DNA of 60,933 nucleotides from Nostoc sp. CHAB 5836 (GCF_020829445.1 NZ_JAIVFV010000024.1:1-60933), one strand, 5' to 3'; shown: positions 9,378 to 17,730, counted from the first letter of the stretch. Translations and numbers: made by a program. The notes: generated from the sequence alone by a model not told the origin.

Positions 9378-9872
9378 CTAGGGTACAGATGGTTCGCCGT
9401 CACCTCCCAGGGGACGGCGTGCTGTTTCCTTCCGCCCCATAACTGGGATGTGCTTAGTTGCAGCAGCTAATCCAAAGACAGGCATATTCCCATAAATCGC
9501 CTTATATTTTCCCGGTTCTATTAAATAAGTTTCGTGCCAAATGCCAACACTGCCATCAGCACCAATGGCTTGATTAAACCTTTGCCAAGCTTTTAAATGT
9601 GCATCGGCTGGATTTCTCGCAAAAAACTCTAAATCCTCGAACGATCGCCAATATTGAATCAGTCCTACCCCTCGCGGGTAAATAAACCTTTCTCCTCCTA
9701 AAAACCCTTTTTCGGGATTCTGATTAAGGCTTCGTAGCATGGGCGACATTGCCCTGGCTGTGGGAATCCATTTGGAAAAAGCGAATAATTTATTAATTCG
9801 CATCCCAATCAGAAACACAACAAAGGGTTCATTAATCTCGGCTGTAAATCGTCCTGGTATTACTTGAGGCAT
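9378..9872 (-). CDS. DUF4188 (monooxygenase-like) protein
   Basis: 164 aa, resembling the DUF4188 family, a dimeric alpha-beta-barrel fold related to antibiotic-biosynthesis monooxygenases. Characteristic stretches are VFLIGMRINK, RGVGLIQYWRSFEDLEFFAR and GIWHETYLIEPGKYKAIYGNMP. The ATG at 9872 has AAGGAG eight bases upstream, so the longer frame beginning inside the operator region is rejected. It is transcribed divergently from the PadR-type gene across a spacer with two identical palindromes, strongly suggesting control by that regulator. A role in handling a small toxic compound is an inference. Confidence 0.8.
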   Translation of the reverse strand: MPQVIPGRFTAEINEPFVVFLIGMRINKLFAFSKWIPTARAMSPMLRSLNQNPEKGFLGGERFIYPRGVGLIQYWRSFEDLEFFARNPADAHLKAWQRFNQAIGADGSVGIWHETYLIEPGKYKAIYGNMPVFGLAAATKHIPVMGRKETARRPLGGDGEPSVP

Positions 9873-9898
9873 CTCTGACTCCTTGTTGTTTAAGTTTA

Positions 9899-9943
9899 TA
9901 TGCAATTAGTTGCATATAATTATTTTATGCAACTAATTGCATA
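9899..9943. promoter_or_regulatory. twin 18-bp palindromic operators between DUF4188 and PadR genes
   Basis: Two sites, TATGCAATTAGTTGCATA (9899-9916) and TATGCAACTAATTGCATA (9926-9943), are exact reverse complements of each other and each is a near-perfect palindrome. Centre-to-centre spacing is 27 bp. They fill the divergent intergenic region, so a regulator bound here would block both promoters. PadR-family proteins bind such inverted repeats next to their own genes. Confidence 0.8.
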
Positions 9944-9966
9944 CGTCAAGTAGTGAATTAAAAATT

Positions 9967-10515
9967 ATGGCATTAGCGCACGCAATATTAGCGGCTCTGG
10001 TTGACGCATCCTGTAGTGGGTATGATTTAGCAAAACGATTCGATGGCTCTGTAGGCTTTTTCTGGTCAGCAAGTCACCAGCAGATTTATCGGGAGTTGGC
10101 GAAGCTAGAAGATCAAGGATGGATCAGTTCCGAGTCAATTCTTCAAGCCGGACGGCCAGATAAAAGGCTCTATAGTGTTACAGACTTGGGAGAACAGCAC
10201 CTCAAAGAGTGGATTGCTCAACCTTGTGAACCCACGCCGATTAAAGATGACTTACTGGTAAAAATTTTTGCTGGTCATATTGTTTCTAAGCAAATTATCT
10301 TGGCAGAGCTAGAACATCATCAAAAAGCTCATCTCCAAAAATTGTCTACGTACCATAACTTAGAACAGCTTTACTTTCAGAATCCGCAAGAACTGCCAGA
10401 AGCAGGCAAATTTCAGTATTTGACTCTCCTAAATGGCATTAGTTATGAAACACATTGGCTAGCCTGGTGTTACCAAGTAATGGAGTTACTGAACCAAACA
10501 ATTGAAAATTGGTAG
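9967..10515 (+). CDS. PadR-family transcriptional regulator
   Basis: 182 aa. The N-terminal winged helix (LAHAILAALVDASCSGYDLAKRF, YRELAKLEDQGWI, GRPDKRLYSVTDLGEQHL) is a PadR domain, followed by a helical C-terminal dimerisation domain (Vir_act_alpha_C type). ATG at 9967 is preferred because the upstream TTG at 9937 would put the start inside the operator. Divergent from the DUF4188 gene; the classic PadR arrangement predicts ligand-relieved repression of that neighbour and of itself. Confidence 0.85.
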   Translation: MALAHAILAALVDASCSGYDLAKRFDGSVGFFWSASHQQIYRELAKLEDQGWISSESILQAGRPDKRLYSVTDLGEQHLKEWIAQPCEPTPIKDDLLVKIFAGHIVSKQIILAELEHHQKAHLQKLSTYHNLEQLYFQNPQELPEAGKFQYLTLLNGISYETHWLAWCYQVMELLNQTIENW

Positions 10516-10596
10516 CAATGTTTAACTCAAGTTTTCCTCGCATCTACACGCTGTTTGGTAAAATATCTGGGTCGTTTAATCTGATTATCTCCATCT

Positions 10597-11100
10597 TTGA
10601 GCCAATCAACAGACCTTATTAACCTCGATACATTAGCGCAAGAACTGGCGACAATCCAGCAAACGGGTTCTAAAAGAATTGCCTTGCTGGGTTCTCGTCA
10701 TGTACCGATTACGCATCAGAATCTTATTGAAATGATGACATATGCCCTAGTTTTATCGGGTAATCGAATCATCACTTCTGGTGCTACAGGTACAAATTCA
10801 GCGGCCATCAAGGGAGCAACCCGGGCTGATGCAAATTTGTTGACGGTGATTCTACCTCAAAGCCTGGAACGCCAGCCTTTGGAATCGCGCCAGCAACTAG
10901 AACAGGTAATGCATCTAGTCGAAAATCCCAGTAATGATAATCTGTCTCTGGCGGAAGCTAGTTACTTGTGCAACAAGGAGATTGTTTCCCGTTGTCAGCA
11001 ACTAATCTGCTTTGCGTTTCACGACAGTCGCACCCTGTTGCAAACTTGTCAGGATGCAGAAGAACAAAGAAAATTGGTGACGCTTTTCTACTTTGATTAG
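10597..11100 (+). CDS. DprA-like Rossmann-fold protein ('DNA recombination-mediator protein A', cyanobacterial)
   Basis: 167 aa. The core IALLGSRHVPITHQNLIEMM...GNRIITSGATGTNSAAIKGA resembles the Rossmann-like nucleic-acid-binding domain of DprA/SMF and the LOG fold. It is much shorter than true DprA and lacks flanking SAM or winged-helix domains, so a role in natural transformation should not be assumed. The start is TTG at 10597; no strong ribosome-binding site is visible. Confidence 0.65.
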   Translation: MSQSTDLINLDTLAQELATIQQTGSKRIALLGSRHVPITHQNLIEMMTYALVLSGNRIITSGATGTNSAAIKGATRADANLLTVILPQSLERQPLESRQQLEQVMHLVENPSNDNLSLAEASYLCNKEIVSRCQQLICFAFHDSRTLLQTCQDAEEQRKLVTLFYFD

Positions 11101-11187
11101 TCATTTGTCATTTGTCTTTTGTCATTTGTATTTGACTAATGACTAATGACTGATGACTGATGACTAATAACCAACGACTAATAAGTA
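11101..11187. repeat. STRR-type short tandem repeats
   Basis: Runs of the heptamer TCATTTG/TTTGTCA and then of GACTAATGACTGAT units fill the spacer between the DprA-like and MAPEG genes. These short tandemly repeated sequences are characteristic of heterocystous cyanobacteria. Confidence 0.8.
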
Positions 11188-11586
11188 ATGATAATTTTTT
11201 TGTACTCGATCGCTGCTGCTGCCGTTCTAATTTATGTGCCATTTTTGGTGGTAGCTTATGCCCGTGCGCGTATTGGAAATGAAATGTTTTCTACTCCTCG
11301 CGCTCTGCTTGATCAATTGCCACCCTATGCCCAACGAGCTACTTGGGCACATCAGAACACCTTTGAAGCCTTTATGATATTTGCCGCAGCCGCATTGATG
11401 GCTTATGTAACTGGTGTAAATTCTTTTACAGCCCAAGTAGCTGCGATCGCCTTTGTGGCAGCCCGTTTCCTATACTCGATTTTTTATATTTTGAATATAC
11501 CCCTTTTGCGATCGCTGATGTTCGCCATTGGCATCTTTAGCTGTGGCACTCTCATCTTACTGAGCATTATCCAAACTAGTAGTTAA
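11188..11586 (+). CDS. MAPEG-family membrane protein
   Basis: 132 aa with four hydrophobic segments (about residues 2-24, 50-72, 77-98 and 105-127). The segment RARIGNEMFSTPRALLDQLPPYAQRATWAHQNTFEAF fits MAPEG (membrane-associated eicosanoid/glutathione metabolism) proteins of the bacterial YecN/MAPEG type. Function in cyanobacteria is unproven. ATG start follows the STRR region. Confidence 0.8.
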   Translation: MIIFLYSIAAAAVLIYVPFLVVAYARARIGNEMFSTPRALLDQLPPYAQRATWAHQNTFEAFMIFAAAALMAYVTGVNSFTAQVAAIAFVAARFLYSIFYILNIPLLRSLMFAIGIFSCGTLILLSIIQTSS

Positions 11587-11712
11587 TTGGGGCATGAAGA
11601 CTGGAGATTGGGGACTTGGGACTGGGGACTGGGGAAAAGTTTTCCCTATATTCCAGATATCCAACACCCAATCACCAATCCAAAATCTAAAATCTAAAAT
11701 CCAAAATGTTTT

Positions 11713-12204
11713 ATGGCTTCTACTTTTTCCTTTGACGTTGTGAGCGACTTTGACCGACAAGAGTTGGTTAACGCTGTCGATCAAGTTATCCGAGACATCA
11801 AAGGTCGTTACGACCTCAAAGACACTCAAACTACTGTCGAGTTAGTCGAAGAAAGCATTAACGTTAGTACTGACAGCGAGTTTACCTTAAATTCTGTACA
11901 TGATATTCTGCGGGAAAAAGCTGCCAAGCGTAATCTATCTCAGAAAATCTTTGATTTTGGCAACATTGAATCAGCCAGTGGTAATCGCGTGCGTCAAGAA
12001 ATCAAACTCAAAAAAGGCATCAGTCAGGAAATCGCCAAACAAATTTCCAAATTGATTCGTGACGAGTTCAAAAAGGTACAAGCCTCAATTCAAGGGGATG
12101 CTGTCCGGGTTTCTGCCAAATCGAAAGATGACTTGCAAGTTGTCATGCAGCGCCTGAAACAAGAAGACTACCCAGTTGCTTTACAATTTACAAATTATCG
12201 TTAA
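11713..12204 (+). CDS. YajQ-family cyclic-di-GMP/nucleotide-binding protein
   Basis: 163 aa, full length for YajQ. Begins [24 protein letters not shown] and continues with [10 protein letters not shown], then ends with [16 protein letters not shown]...[12 protein letters not shown], all family hallmarks. YajQ proteins have a double ferredoxin-like fold; some bind c-di-GMP (shown for Xanthomonas) and earlier work reported tRNA/GTP binding. Stand-alone gene. Its upstream spacer (11587-11712) is short direct repeats plus TCTAAAATC-type reiterations. Confidence 0.9.
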   Translation: MASTFSFDVVSDFDRQELVNAVDQVIRDIKGRYDLKDTQTTVELVEESINVSTDSEFTLNSVHDILREKAAKRNLSQKIFDFGNIESASGNRVRQEIKLKKGISQEIAKQISKLIRDEFKKVQASIQGDAVRVSAKSKDDLQVVMQRLKQEDYPVALQFTNYR

Positions 12205-12630
12205 CAGATTCGTAATTCGTGGTGACGCATTCAATTACGAATTACTGTCTTCGTAGCGGTAGCGACGCAGGAGCGTCATTACGAATTATTTTAACGTGTC
12301 GCCCAAGTCCCCACCTTTAATGTACTCATAAGGTGGGGATAGGGAGCGGGGGTTGAGGATTACATCTGGAATTGATTTAAAACTCAAGTAAAAACAAGTT
12401 CTGGATGGATGACGAATCCCCAGGATTTTCTGGTAAAATATATCCTATCTTGACCATCAATGCCATAAGCGAAAACCAAGCTAATAGGTATATGTTGCAA
12501 GAGAAAGATTTGGGTCTTGGGAACCAGGACTCCTGCCCTTGGAGGGAATGTCAGACTTTCTAGTACTACGAAGTCCTAGAGGCTATTCCCGATGAATTGG
12601 GAAGCTCCGTCCGTCTTAGGTTGGAGTAGT
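12205..12630. other. gene-free spacer with repeats and a decayed IS605-like right end
   Basis: Contains the dispersed motif TAGCGGTAGCGACGCAGGAG flanked by short inverted ATTACGAATTA copies (12225-12290), a hairpin with arms CCCCACCTT / AAGGTGGGG (about 12310-12341), and from about 12490 a tract ending GAATTGGGAAGCTCC...GGAGTAGTTCAC (to 12634). That tract parallels the element end at 1-127. No coding frame is convincing. Confidence 0.55.
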
Positions 12631-12634
12631 TCAC
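12490..12634 (+). mobile_element. remnant of an IS200/IS605-type right end
   Basis: GAATTGGGAAGCTCC, a short stem (CTCC / GGAG) and GTAGTTCAC at the end mirror the structure at 60-127 (ATTGGAAGCCCC, hairpin, GTACTTCAC). No transposase is left. The terminal TCAC overlaps the stop codon of the GST gene. Confidence 0.4.
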
Positions 12635-13188
12635 GCCCGTCCGCCAATACTCCTTTGAAATGCCGGACGCTCAGATAATTGCTTGATATAGTTCAACACA
12701 GCTGGGTAGGAACTGAGGTCTAGCTTTAGCATTATGGGAATGTAATTCAAAATAGATCCCACTGCTACATCAGCAACAGTAAACTCATTGCCAAGTAAAA
12801 AAGGTTGCTTACTGAAAATTTCATTTAAGGGAGTCAACAAGCGGGGAGTTTCTCGCTCCCGACTTGCTTCTACAAAAATCCCTGTCCCAAGGGTAGCATT
12901 GGCAAACAACACCCATTGGGAGAATACAGCACGTTCCTCTGGTGAAAGTGGAGTCTTACTGTACTTATCAGCAAGATACAGCAAAATTGCCCCAGATTCC
13001 CAAAGCTGAAAATTCCCATCAACAATGGCTGGAACTTTGCCAAATGGATTGATTGCTAAATACTCAGGCTTGAGGTGTTCACCCGCTTGCATATCAAGCT
13101 TGAAGAACTCGTAGGGAATTCCTAATTCTTCTAAATACCAGTGAACAATTGACGCTCGACTACGAGCGCCACCGGAAAGTTTGAGCAT
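12631..13188 (-). CDS. glutathione S-transferase family protein
   Basis: 185 aa with an N-terminal thioredoxin-like domain (LSGGARSRASIVHWYLEELGIPYEF, NPFGKVPAIVDGNFQLWESGAILLYLADKY with the cis-Pro and the E/S glutathione-binding pair) and an all-helical C-terminal domain (FLLGNEFTVADVAVGSIL). The likely catalytic residue is Ser or Arg near position 9-12 rather than Tyr. It probably conjugates or isomerises small electrophiles. Its TGA stop is read from the terminal TCAC of an IS605-like remnant. The start is seven bases from the stop of the next gene on the same strand (13195-13659), suggesting co-transcription. Confidence 0.9.
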   Translation of the reverse strand: MLKLSGGARSRASIVHWYLEELGIPYEFFKLDMQAGEHLKPEYLAINPFGKVPAIVDGNFQLWESGAILLYLADKYSKTPLSPEERAVFSQWVLFANATLGTGIFVEASRERETPRLLTPLNEIFSKQPFLLGNEFTVADVAVGSILNYIPIMLKLDLSSYPAVLNYIKQLSERPAFQRSIGGRA

Positions 13189-13194
13189 AATTAC

Positions 13195-13659
13195 TTAAAG
13201 AACTTTGTGAGTGTGAGAGTGCTGTTTAATATTGTCTTCTTTGGTGACAACTCTAGCGGCGTTTAACACTCGCTTTCGCTCAATGGAATATTTAAATTCA
13301 GTGTAGTTTGTACCTAAAGGAATCAGAGATTTTGCAGATTCACGACGCTTGTAGGTACGAGCGGCTGCAAATGCCCGTGGCACAAATTCCTCTCCAAACT
13401 GAGCCGACTCTGGGAAGCCATCTGGCACTAGTTGTGAATCGCCATCCAGCACAGATCCCAAAGTTGTGGCATGAGCCAGCTTATAGGAGGTAGGAATGCC
13501 CTTTAACAGCGCTTCCAAAGCCGCAGAGGGAATCGGTTCTATAACTTCGATTTGATAAACTTCTCCATCTTCTTTAACGAAGCAGGTTGCCAAGCCGATA
13601 ACAATGTAGTCATCACTTGCTAAATCAGTGGCATTGGGATAGGAAATTGCAGTTGTCAT
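13195..13659 (-). CDS. conserved cyanobacterial hypothetical protein
   Basis: 154 aa, no named domain recognised. No signal peptide or membrane segment. The middle contains GIPTSYKLAHATTLGSVL and the C-terminal part is basic (TYKRRESAKSL, YSIERKRVLNAARVVTKEDNIKQHSH). ATG at 13659 is chosen because the family-like MTTAISYPNATDLASDDYIVIG starts there, with a weak GAGA upstream. It is six bases upstream of the GST gene and likely in one operon with it. Confidence 0.75.
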   Translation of the reverse strand: MTTAISYPNATDLASDDYIVIGLATCFVKEDGEVYQIEVIEPIPSAALEALLKGIPTSYKLAHATTLGSVLDGDSQLVPDGFPESAQFGEEFVPRAFAAARTYKRRESAKSLIPLGTNYTEFKYSIERKRVLNAARVVTKEDNIKQHSHTHKVL

Positions 13660-13674
13660 CGCGAAATTTCTCAA

Positions 13675-14207
13675 AAGTTAAAAATTAAATCTAGGGCATT
13701 GGACATGGGGCATCCCTTCTGGTGCGATCGCACTCGCGTTCGACAACTCTTGGAGACGCTACGCGTAGCTTGCTTAAGAGCAGGGGTACGCTCAGGGCAA
13801 GTGGGCATTGGGCACAAGAGGCAGAGGGCAAAAACTTACTCCAACCTCTCCCCTGCTCCCTCATCCCCCGGTTGGTGAGCGAAGTCGAACCACATCTCCC
13901 TCATCCCCTCTTTAACGAACGGCTTGTTGGCATTCTACCAATTTGTCGCTGTCACTACTTCACTAGTCTTTGAGATTAAAATCTGCTATTTCTGGAATTC
14001 ACCTTCGGGATCAAGTATCCATGATTAGGTTTGAGAAGCAATTGTTTATTTAGAGCATAGATTTCTACTGATGTGAGTAGTTAAAATTCAGTCTTGAGAT
14101 AGCTTTCAAGTAACTATGACTACGTTATTAATAAACAACTTGGTAAAACCACTAGAGTTAAACAGATCGACCTTTATTTCAAGAAGCAGAGATTTTAGGC
14201 AAAAAAG
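13675..14207. other. gene-free spacer with dispersed repeats
   Basis: Holds copies of Nostoc-type palindromic repeats (GGAGACGCTACGCGTAGC around 13751 and GGTTGGTGAGCGAAGTCGAA around 13870). The apparent frame at 13722-13973 is composed of these repeats. It is also the upstream region of the TPR gene; no clear promoter was identified. Confidence 0.6.
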
Positions 14208-14933
14208 ATGAATATTCACCCATTTTTAGCTGACGATAACCAGCAAAGCAAAAAAGATAAGTATGTTTTAAATACTACAAATAAAGTTCAAGAGCGGAGG
14301 AAAAGCGATCGCAGCAAATCTACTTTAGAGGATAGCCACTTACGCCCTTTTGCTTTGAAGTTGGCTCAACAAGGAGAATATACTGAGGCGATCGCACTTT
14401 TAAGCCAACTAATCTTCCGCCATCCCCACAATGCTGTTGATTACAACAACCGGGGATTAATTTATTTTCAAAGTGGTGAAAGGCAAAAAGCTCTTTCCGA
14501 CTATAACACCGCCCTCAAACTTAATCCCTATTTGGCTAGTGCTTATAATAACCGGGCAAATTACTACGCTGCTTGTGGAGAATTGGCAGCAGCACTTGCT
14601 GACTACGATCAAGCGATTAATTTGAATCCTCGCCATGTGCGGGCGTGGATTAACCGAGGCATTACCTGGCGTGACTTGGGGCAATATGAGGAGGCAATTG
14701 ATAATTTTGAAGTCGCACTGCTTTTGGGTCAACTAGAAGGTCATATCTGGGCTGAACGCGGCAGGACTTACCATCTTTGGGGGGATTGGAATTGTGCGAT
14801 CGCGGATTATCGTCGCGCTCTCACTCAACTGCCCTCTCTCGACAACAATCATGATATTACTGGTTCTCGCTTGCGTTTACAACTCGAAAATTGGCTAAAC
14901 GAGTTGCTATCTCAACAGTGTCCTAATTGGTAG
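14208..14933 (+). CDS. tetratricopeptide-repeat protein
   Basis: 241 aa. After a charged, probably disordered N-terminus (about 45 residues) come four or five TPR units, recognisable by repeated W/Y..G/A..L..Y..A patterns: AVDYNNRGLIYFQSGERQKALSDYNTALKLNP, ASAYNNRANYYAACGELAAALADYDQAI, VRAWINRGITWRDLGQYEEAIDNFEVAL. No signal peptide. Such proteins are protein-protein adaptors and no partner is obvious. A MITE-2 copy begins two bases after the TAG stop. Confidence 0.85.
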   Translation: MNIHPFLADDNQQSKKDKYVLNTTNKVQERRKSDRSKSTLEDSHLRPFALKLAQQGEYTEAIALLSQLIFRHPHNAVDYNNRGLIYFQSGERQKALSDYNTALKLNPYLASAYNNRANYYAACGELAAALADYDQAINLNPRHVRAWINRGITWRDLGQYEEAIDNFEVALLLGQLEGHIWAERGRTYHLWGDWNCAIADYRRALTQLPSLDNNHDITGSRLRLQLENWLNELLSQQCPNW

Positions 14934-14935
14934 AT

Positions 14936-15132
14936 TAAGTAGAGTGACGCAAATAAAGCTAACTGGCTAAGGCTGTCATTTGTCATTTGTCATTTGTCAT
15001 TTGTCCTTTGTCCTTTGTCATTTGTACTGAGCGAAGTCGAAGTATTTGTCATTTGTCATTTATCATTTATCAGGGTTTAAGGTGTATTTACCTTTCGTAA
15101 TATAGTTTCGTTTATTCTTGCCGACTTACTTA
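14936..15132. repeat. MITE-2 copy D, interrupted by STRR heptamers
   Basis: Starts TAAGTAGAGTGACGCAAATA and ends TTGCCGACTTACTTA, matching the two termini of the MITE-2 family. The conserved block AACTGGCTAAGGCTGTCA is present in inverse orientation. The centre is expanded by TTTGTCA-type heptamers (about 14974-15072). The end carrying the GACAGCC-AGCCAG block faces the stop of the TPR gene. Confidence 0.75.
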
Positions 15133-15201
15133 GTCCTTATGGAGGATTCAAAATTCAAAATAAATTATTAGATCTAAATAATTGCAAACTTGCTATTTAT
15201 T

Positions 15202-15612
15202 TTAGGGTGATGACTGTGTTTGTTCATCTTCTCTACGATCCTGATTCATCAACACGATCTGACGTTGGCTGGGATCAAATCGGTATCCTTGTTGTTGTCT
15301 AATCCTTTTAGCTTGTTGTGGATCGAAGTTACGGTTAAGTTCTGCCTGCAAACCATTGACGTGTCCTTCCATCAACTTGACTTCAGTATTCATTTCTTGC
15401 AACTTTGCTTGTTGTAACCAGTGATAAGGCAAAAGTTGTGCTAAGGCAGATGTTGCAACGGCTGTAATGACCAGATTAACCGCTATTTTAGCTGTGCTTT
15501 CCAGTGCCATCATCTGGTAAGAACGTTGACGAAGATGCCGCTTTGGTCGAGGAATGACCCGGCGTTTTTGTATAGGTTGTAACGGGGGTCTGGAGGGTTG
15601 AATCGCGTTCAT
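15202..15612 (-). CDS. hypothetical single-pass membrane protein with coiled coil
   Basis: 136 aa. A basic proline-rich N-terminus (RPPLQPIQKRRVIPRPKRHLRQR) is followed by one hydrophobic helix (about residues 42-62, TAKIAVNLVITAVATSALAQLL), then a heptad-like segment (LQEMNTEVKLMEGHVNGLQAELNRN) and a polar tail. The layout (basic cytoplasmic tail, one TM, coiled coil) resembles FtsB/DivIC-type division or septal proteins, but sequence alone does not prove this. Confidence 0.7.
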   Translation of the reverse strand: MNAIQPSRPPLQPIQKRRVIPRPKRHLRQRSYQMMALESTAKIAVNLVITAVATSALAQLLPYHWLQQAKLQEMNTEVKLMEGHVNGLQAELNRNFDPQQAKRIRQQQGYRFDPSQRQIVLMNQDRREDEQTQSSP

Positions 15613-16018
15613 GATGCTAAAAAATAACCTCGCTTAGTGAAGGGAAGCACTATCAAGAGTGCTGAGTTTTTAGTGCTGTGAGCGGAGCGTTTAGCCCGTG
15701 CTGAGTAAAAAAGCGATCGCACTCTGCATCAAATGAGTTCCGAGTAGCTGGGCTTATAGTGTTGAGTGGGAAGATTCAAAAGTACTACTTATTACTCATT
15801 ACGTCCTCCTGGGCACTCAGCGCTCTTGAATGCTTGATTTAGCTGTCATATTACTTCATTTTTTGGAAATAGCCACAAGTGTTGTAATAGTTAAAAAATA
15901 ACCTGGCTTACGTAAGTGCAAGGTTTCTAACTGCTTGTGGCATAAAGCCACAAGCTTCTGGAAATTGCACCCTGTACTGCCAGGATTATTAGCTTTTCAA
16001 CTGTGTCACATCGTAGGG
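15613..16018. other. gene-free spacer with hairpins, downstream of psaM
   Basis: Contains a perfect hairpin GCTTGTGGC-ATAAA-GCCACAAGC (15933-15955) downstream of psaM on the minus strand. It lacks a T tract, so transcription termination there is uncertain. The motif GCTGAGT occurs in several near-repeats between 15650 and 15770. No coding frame is convincing. Confidence 0.5.
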
Positions 16019-16150
16019 TTATTTGTAAAGTTCTGTGGCTAATCGCCAAGCAAGAACTCCTGGGATCAGCGCCACAACTAGAGCGATGTAGACTTGTGTA
16101 TCTGAGATGGAAGATATCTGAGCGATGTACAGAGTATCTAAGATAGGCAT
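16019..16150 (-). CDS. psaM: photosystem I subunit XII (PsaM)
   Basis: 43 aa, too short for standard gene-length cut-offs. The C-terminal 30 residues (SISDTQVYIALVVALIP then GVLAWRLATELYK) are an almost canonical PsaM: one transmembrane helix and the LAWRLATELYK end. PsaM is a small thylakoid subunit at the PSI monomer-monomer interface that contributes to trimer stability. The ATG at 16150 has a strong TAGGAGG nine bases upstream. Unusually the protein starts about 12 residues earlier than the usual MxISDTQ form, and the extra N-terminus (MPILDTLYIAQIS) looks like a partial duplication of the ISDTQVYIA segment. Transcribed alone. Confidence 0.93.
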   Translation of the reverse strand: MPILDTLYIAQISSISDTQVYIALVVALIPGVLAWRLATELYK

Positions 16151-16452
16151 GGCTGAAAACCTCCTAACATGAATAGATTTTGAACAGTTCGTTTACTACT
16201 TTTCCTTGTTTTGCCAAAATTGTGGAATATCTTGTTACAAGATGCAACAAAAGCAGTTGTTAATCAGTAGTCCTGAGTTATTCTCCTTTAAAAAAATTTA
16301 TAAGAATAACGCCATGTGCAACTTTACTCTCAAACCTAACCCCCAACCCCTTCCCTACCAGCGTTGGGGAGTAAGAATCAAAGCCTCTCACCGTTTCGGT
16401 GAGAGGAATGGAAGTGGGGTTTTAAGAATAACTTGCACATCGCGTTAAAAAT
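16151..16452. other. spacer between psaM and the FGGY kinase gene
   Basis: Carries the psaM promoter region (not resolved) and a dispersed repeat at about 16331-16425 with the hairpin CCTCTCACCG-TTTC-GGTGAGAGG followed by AATGGAAGTGGGGT. A related copy with CTCTCCCCGAAACGGGGAGAG is at about 46763-46797. No gene is convincing. Confidence 0.55.
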
Positions 16453-17730
16453 ATGAATTTGTATTTGGGTATCGACTTCGGCACATCTGGCGCACGCGGT
16501 GTGGTGATTGAGGAGGAAGCTTGTTGTATCCAGGCTGAGATGCGATATGCCTTCCAGGACTCACCAGCCGCCGCTACGCCAAAAATTTGGCAGGAGGCTT
16601 TGTTTGTGCTGGTGGAACAAATACCTGACCAATTGCGGCGAAAAATTAAAGCGATCGCAATTAATGGGACTTCTTCCACGGTCTTGCTGGTCGATGCTGC
16701 GGGCAATCCAACAGATGCACCATTGCTGTATAACGATGGGCGGGGATCATCTGTCCTAGAGCATTTGAGAAGTCTAGCACCCCCTAATCATACCGTAGTC
16801 AGTGCCACCTCCAGCTTGGCCAAACTTTTGTGGATGAGGCAATTACCCTCTTTTAGTGAAGCTACATATTTCCTGCATCAAGCAGATTGGCTGGCGTTTC
16901 TCTTACATGGTCAGTTGGCTATTAGCGATTACCATAATGCTTTAAAGCTGGGTTATGACGTGGAAGAGTTGAAATACCCAGAATGGCTAGAAAAGCTGCA
17001 AATACCGATTCAGCTACCGAAAGTTTTAACTCCTGGAACTCAGATTGCCGAATTGCTTCCTGAAATTGCCCATAAGTTCGGTTTACGCCGTGATTGTGTG
17101 GTATGTGCAGGTACAACCGATAGTATTGCCGCTTTTCTTGCCAGTGGGGCAAAGTTACCTGGTGAAGCCGTGACTTCCCTTGGTTCAACGTTGGTACTAA
17201 AGTTATTAAGTCGTACCCGTGTAGAAGATGCCAGATATGGGATTTACAGCCATCGTTTGGGTGATTTGTGGCTGACTGGTGGTGCTTCTAATACTGGTGG
17301 TGCAGTACTGAAGCAATTTTTCACAAAGGTTGAGTTAGAAAGCCTGAGCCGGGAGATTGATGTATCAAAAGCCAGCAAGTTAGATTATTATCCATTATTG
17401 AAAGCAGGCGATCGCTTTCCGATTAATGATCCCAACCTATCCCCACGATTGGAACCACGCCCAGATCATCCAGTGGAATTTCTACATGGGTTATTAGAAA
17501 GTATTGCCCGCATAGAAGCGCGAGGGTATGAATTATTACAAACAATGGGCGCAGACAAGTTGAGCCGTGTTTATACAGCTGGCGGTGGTGCGGCGAATGA
17601 TACTTGGACTGCCATTAGGGGGCGTTATCTAAAAGTGCCTGTAATAGCATCAGTCTATACAGAAGCTGCTTACGGGACAGCGCTGTTGGCGATGGGGGGC
17701 GGTTCTCAATTGCGTGGAATACAGACCTAA
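16453..17730 (+). CDS. FGGY-family carbohydrate kinase, probable D-ribulose kinase
   Basis: 425 aa, shorter than classical xylulokinases (about 490 aa) and like the compact cyanobacterial/plant XK-1/SePSK group shown to phosphorylate D-ribulose. GIDFGTSGARG (D8, T11) forms the N-terminal ATPase loop, the CAGTTDSIAAFL segment holds the catalytic base (D223), GLTGGASNTGG-type loops follow, and YTAGGGAANDTWTAIRG is the C-terminal FGGY signature region. The product would feed ribulose-5-phosphate to the Calvin or pentose phosphate cycle. The start is ATG at 16453; no operon partner. Confidence 0.85.
   Translation: MNLYLGIDFGTSGARGVVIEEEACCIQAEMRYAFQDSPAAATPKIWQEALFVLVEQIPDQLRRKIKAIAINGTSSTVLLVDAAGNPTDAPLLYNDGRGSSVLEHLRSLAPPNHTVVSATSSLAKLLWMRQLPSFSEATYFLHQADWLAFLLHGQLAISDYHNALKLGYDVEELKYPEWLEKLQIPIQLPKVLTPGTQIAELLPEIAHKFGLRRDCVVCAGTTDSIAAFLASGAKLPGEAVTSLGSTLVLKLLSRTRVEDARYGIYSHRLGDLWLTGGASNTGGAVLKQFFTKVELESLSREIDVSKASKLDYYPLLKAGDRFPINDPNLSPRLEPRPDHPVEFLHGLLESIARIEARGYELLQTMGADKLSRVYTAGGGAANDTWTAIRGRYLKVPVIASVYTEAAYGTALLAMGGGSQLRGIQT

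Noticed and set aside
13722..13973. 83-codon plus-strand frame upstream of the TPR gene
   Set aside because: Consists of dispersed repeat sequence translated by chance.
16206..16448. 80-codon plus-strand frame before the FGGY kinase
   Set aside because: Its second half is the CTCTCACCGTTTCGGTGAGAG repeat and no family resemblance is visible.
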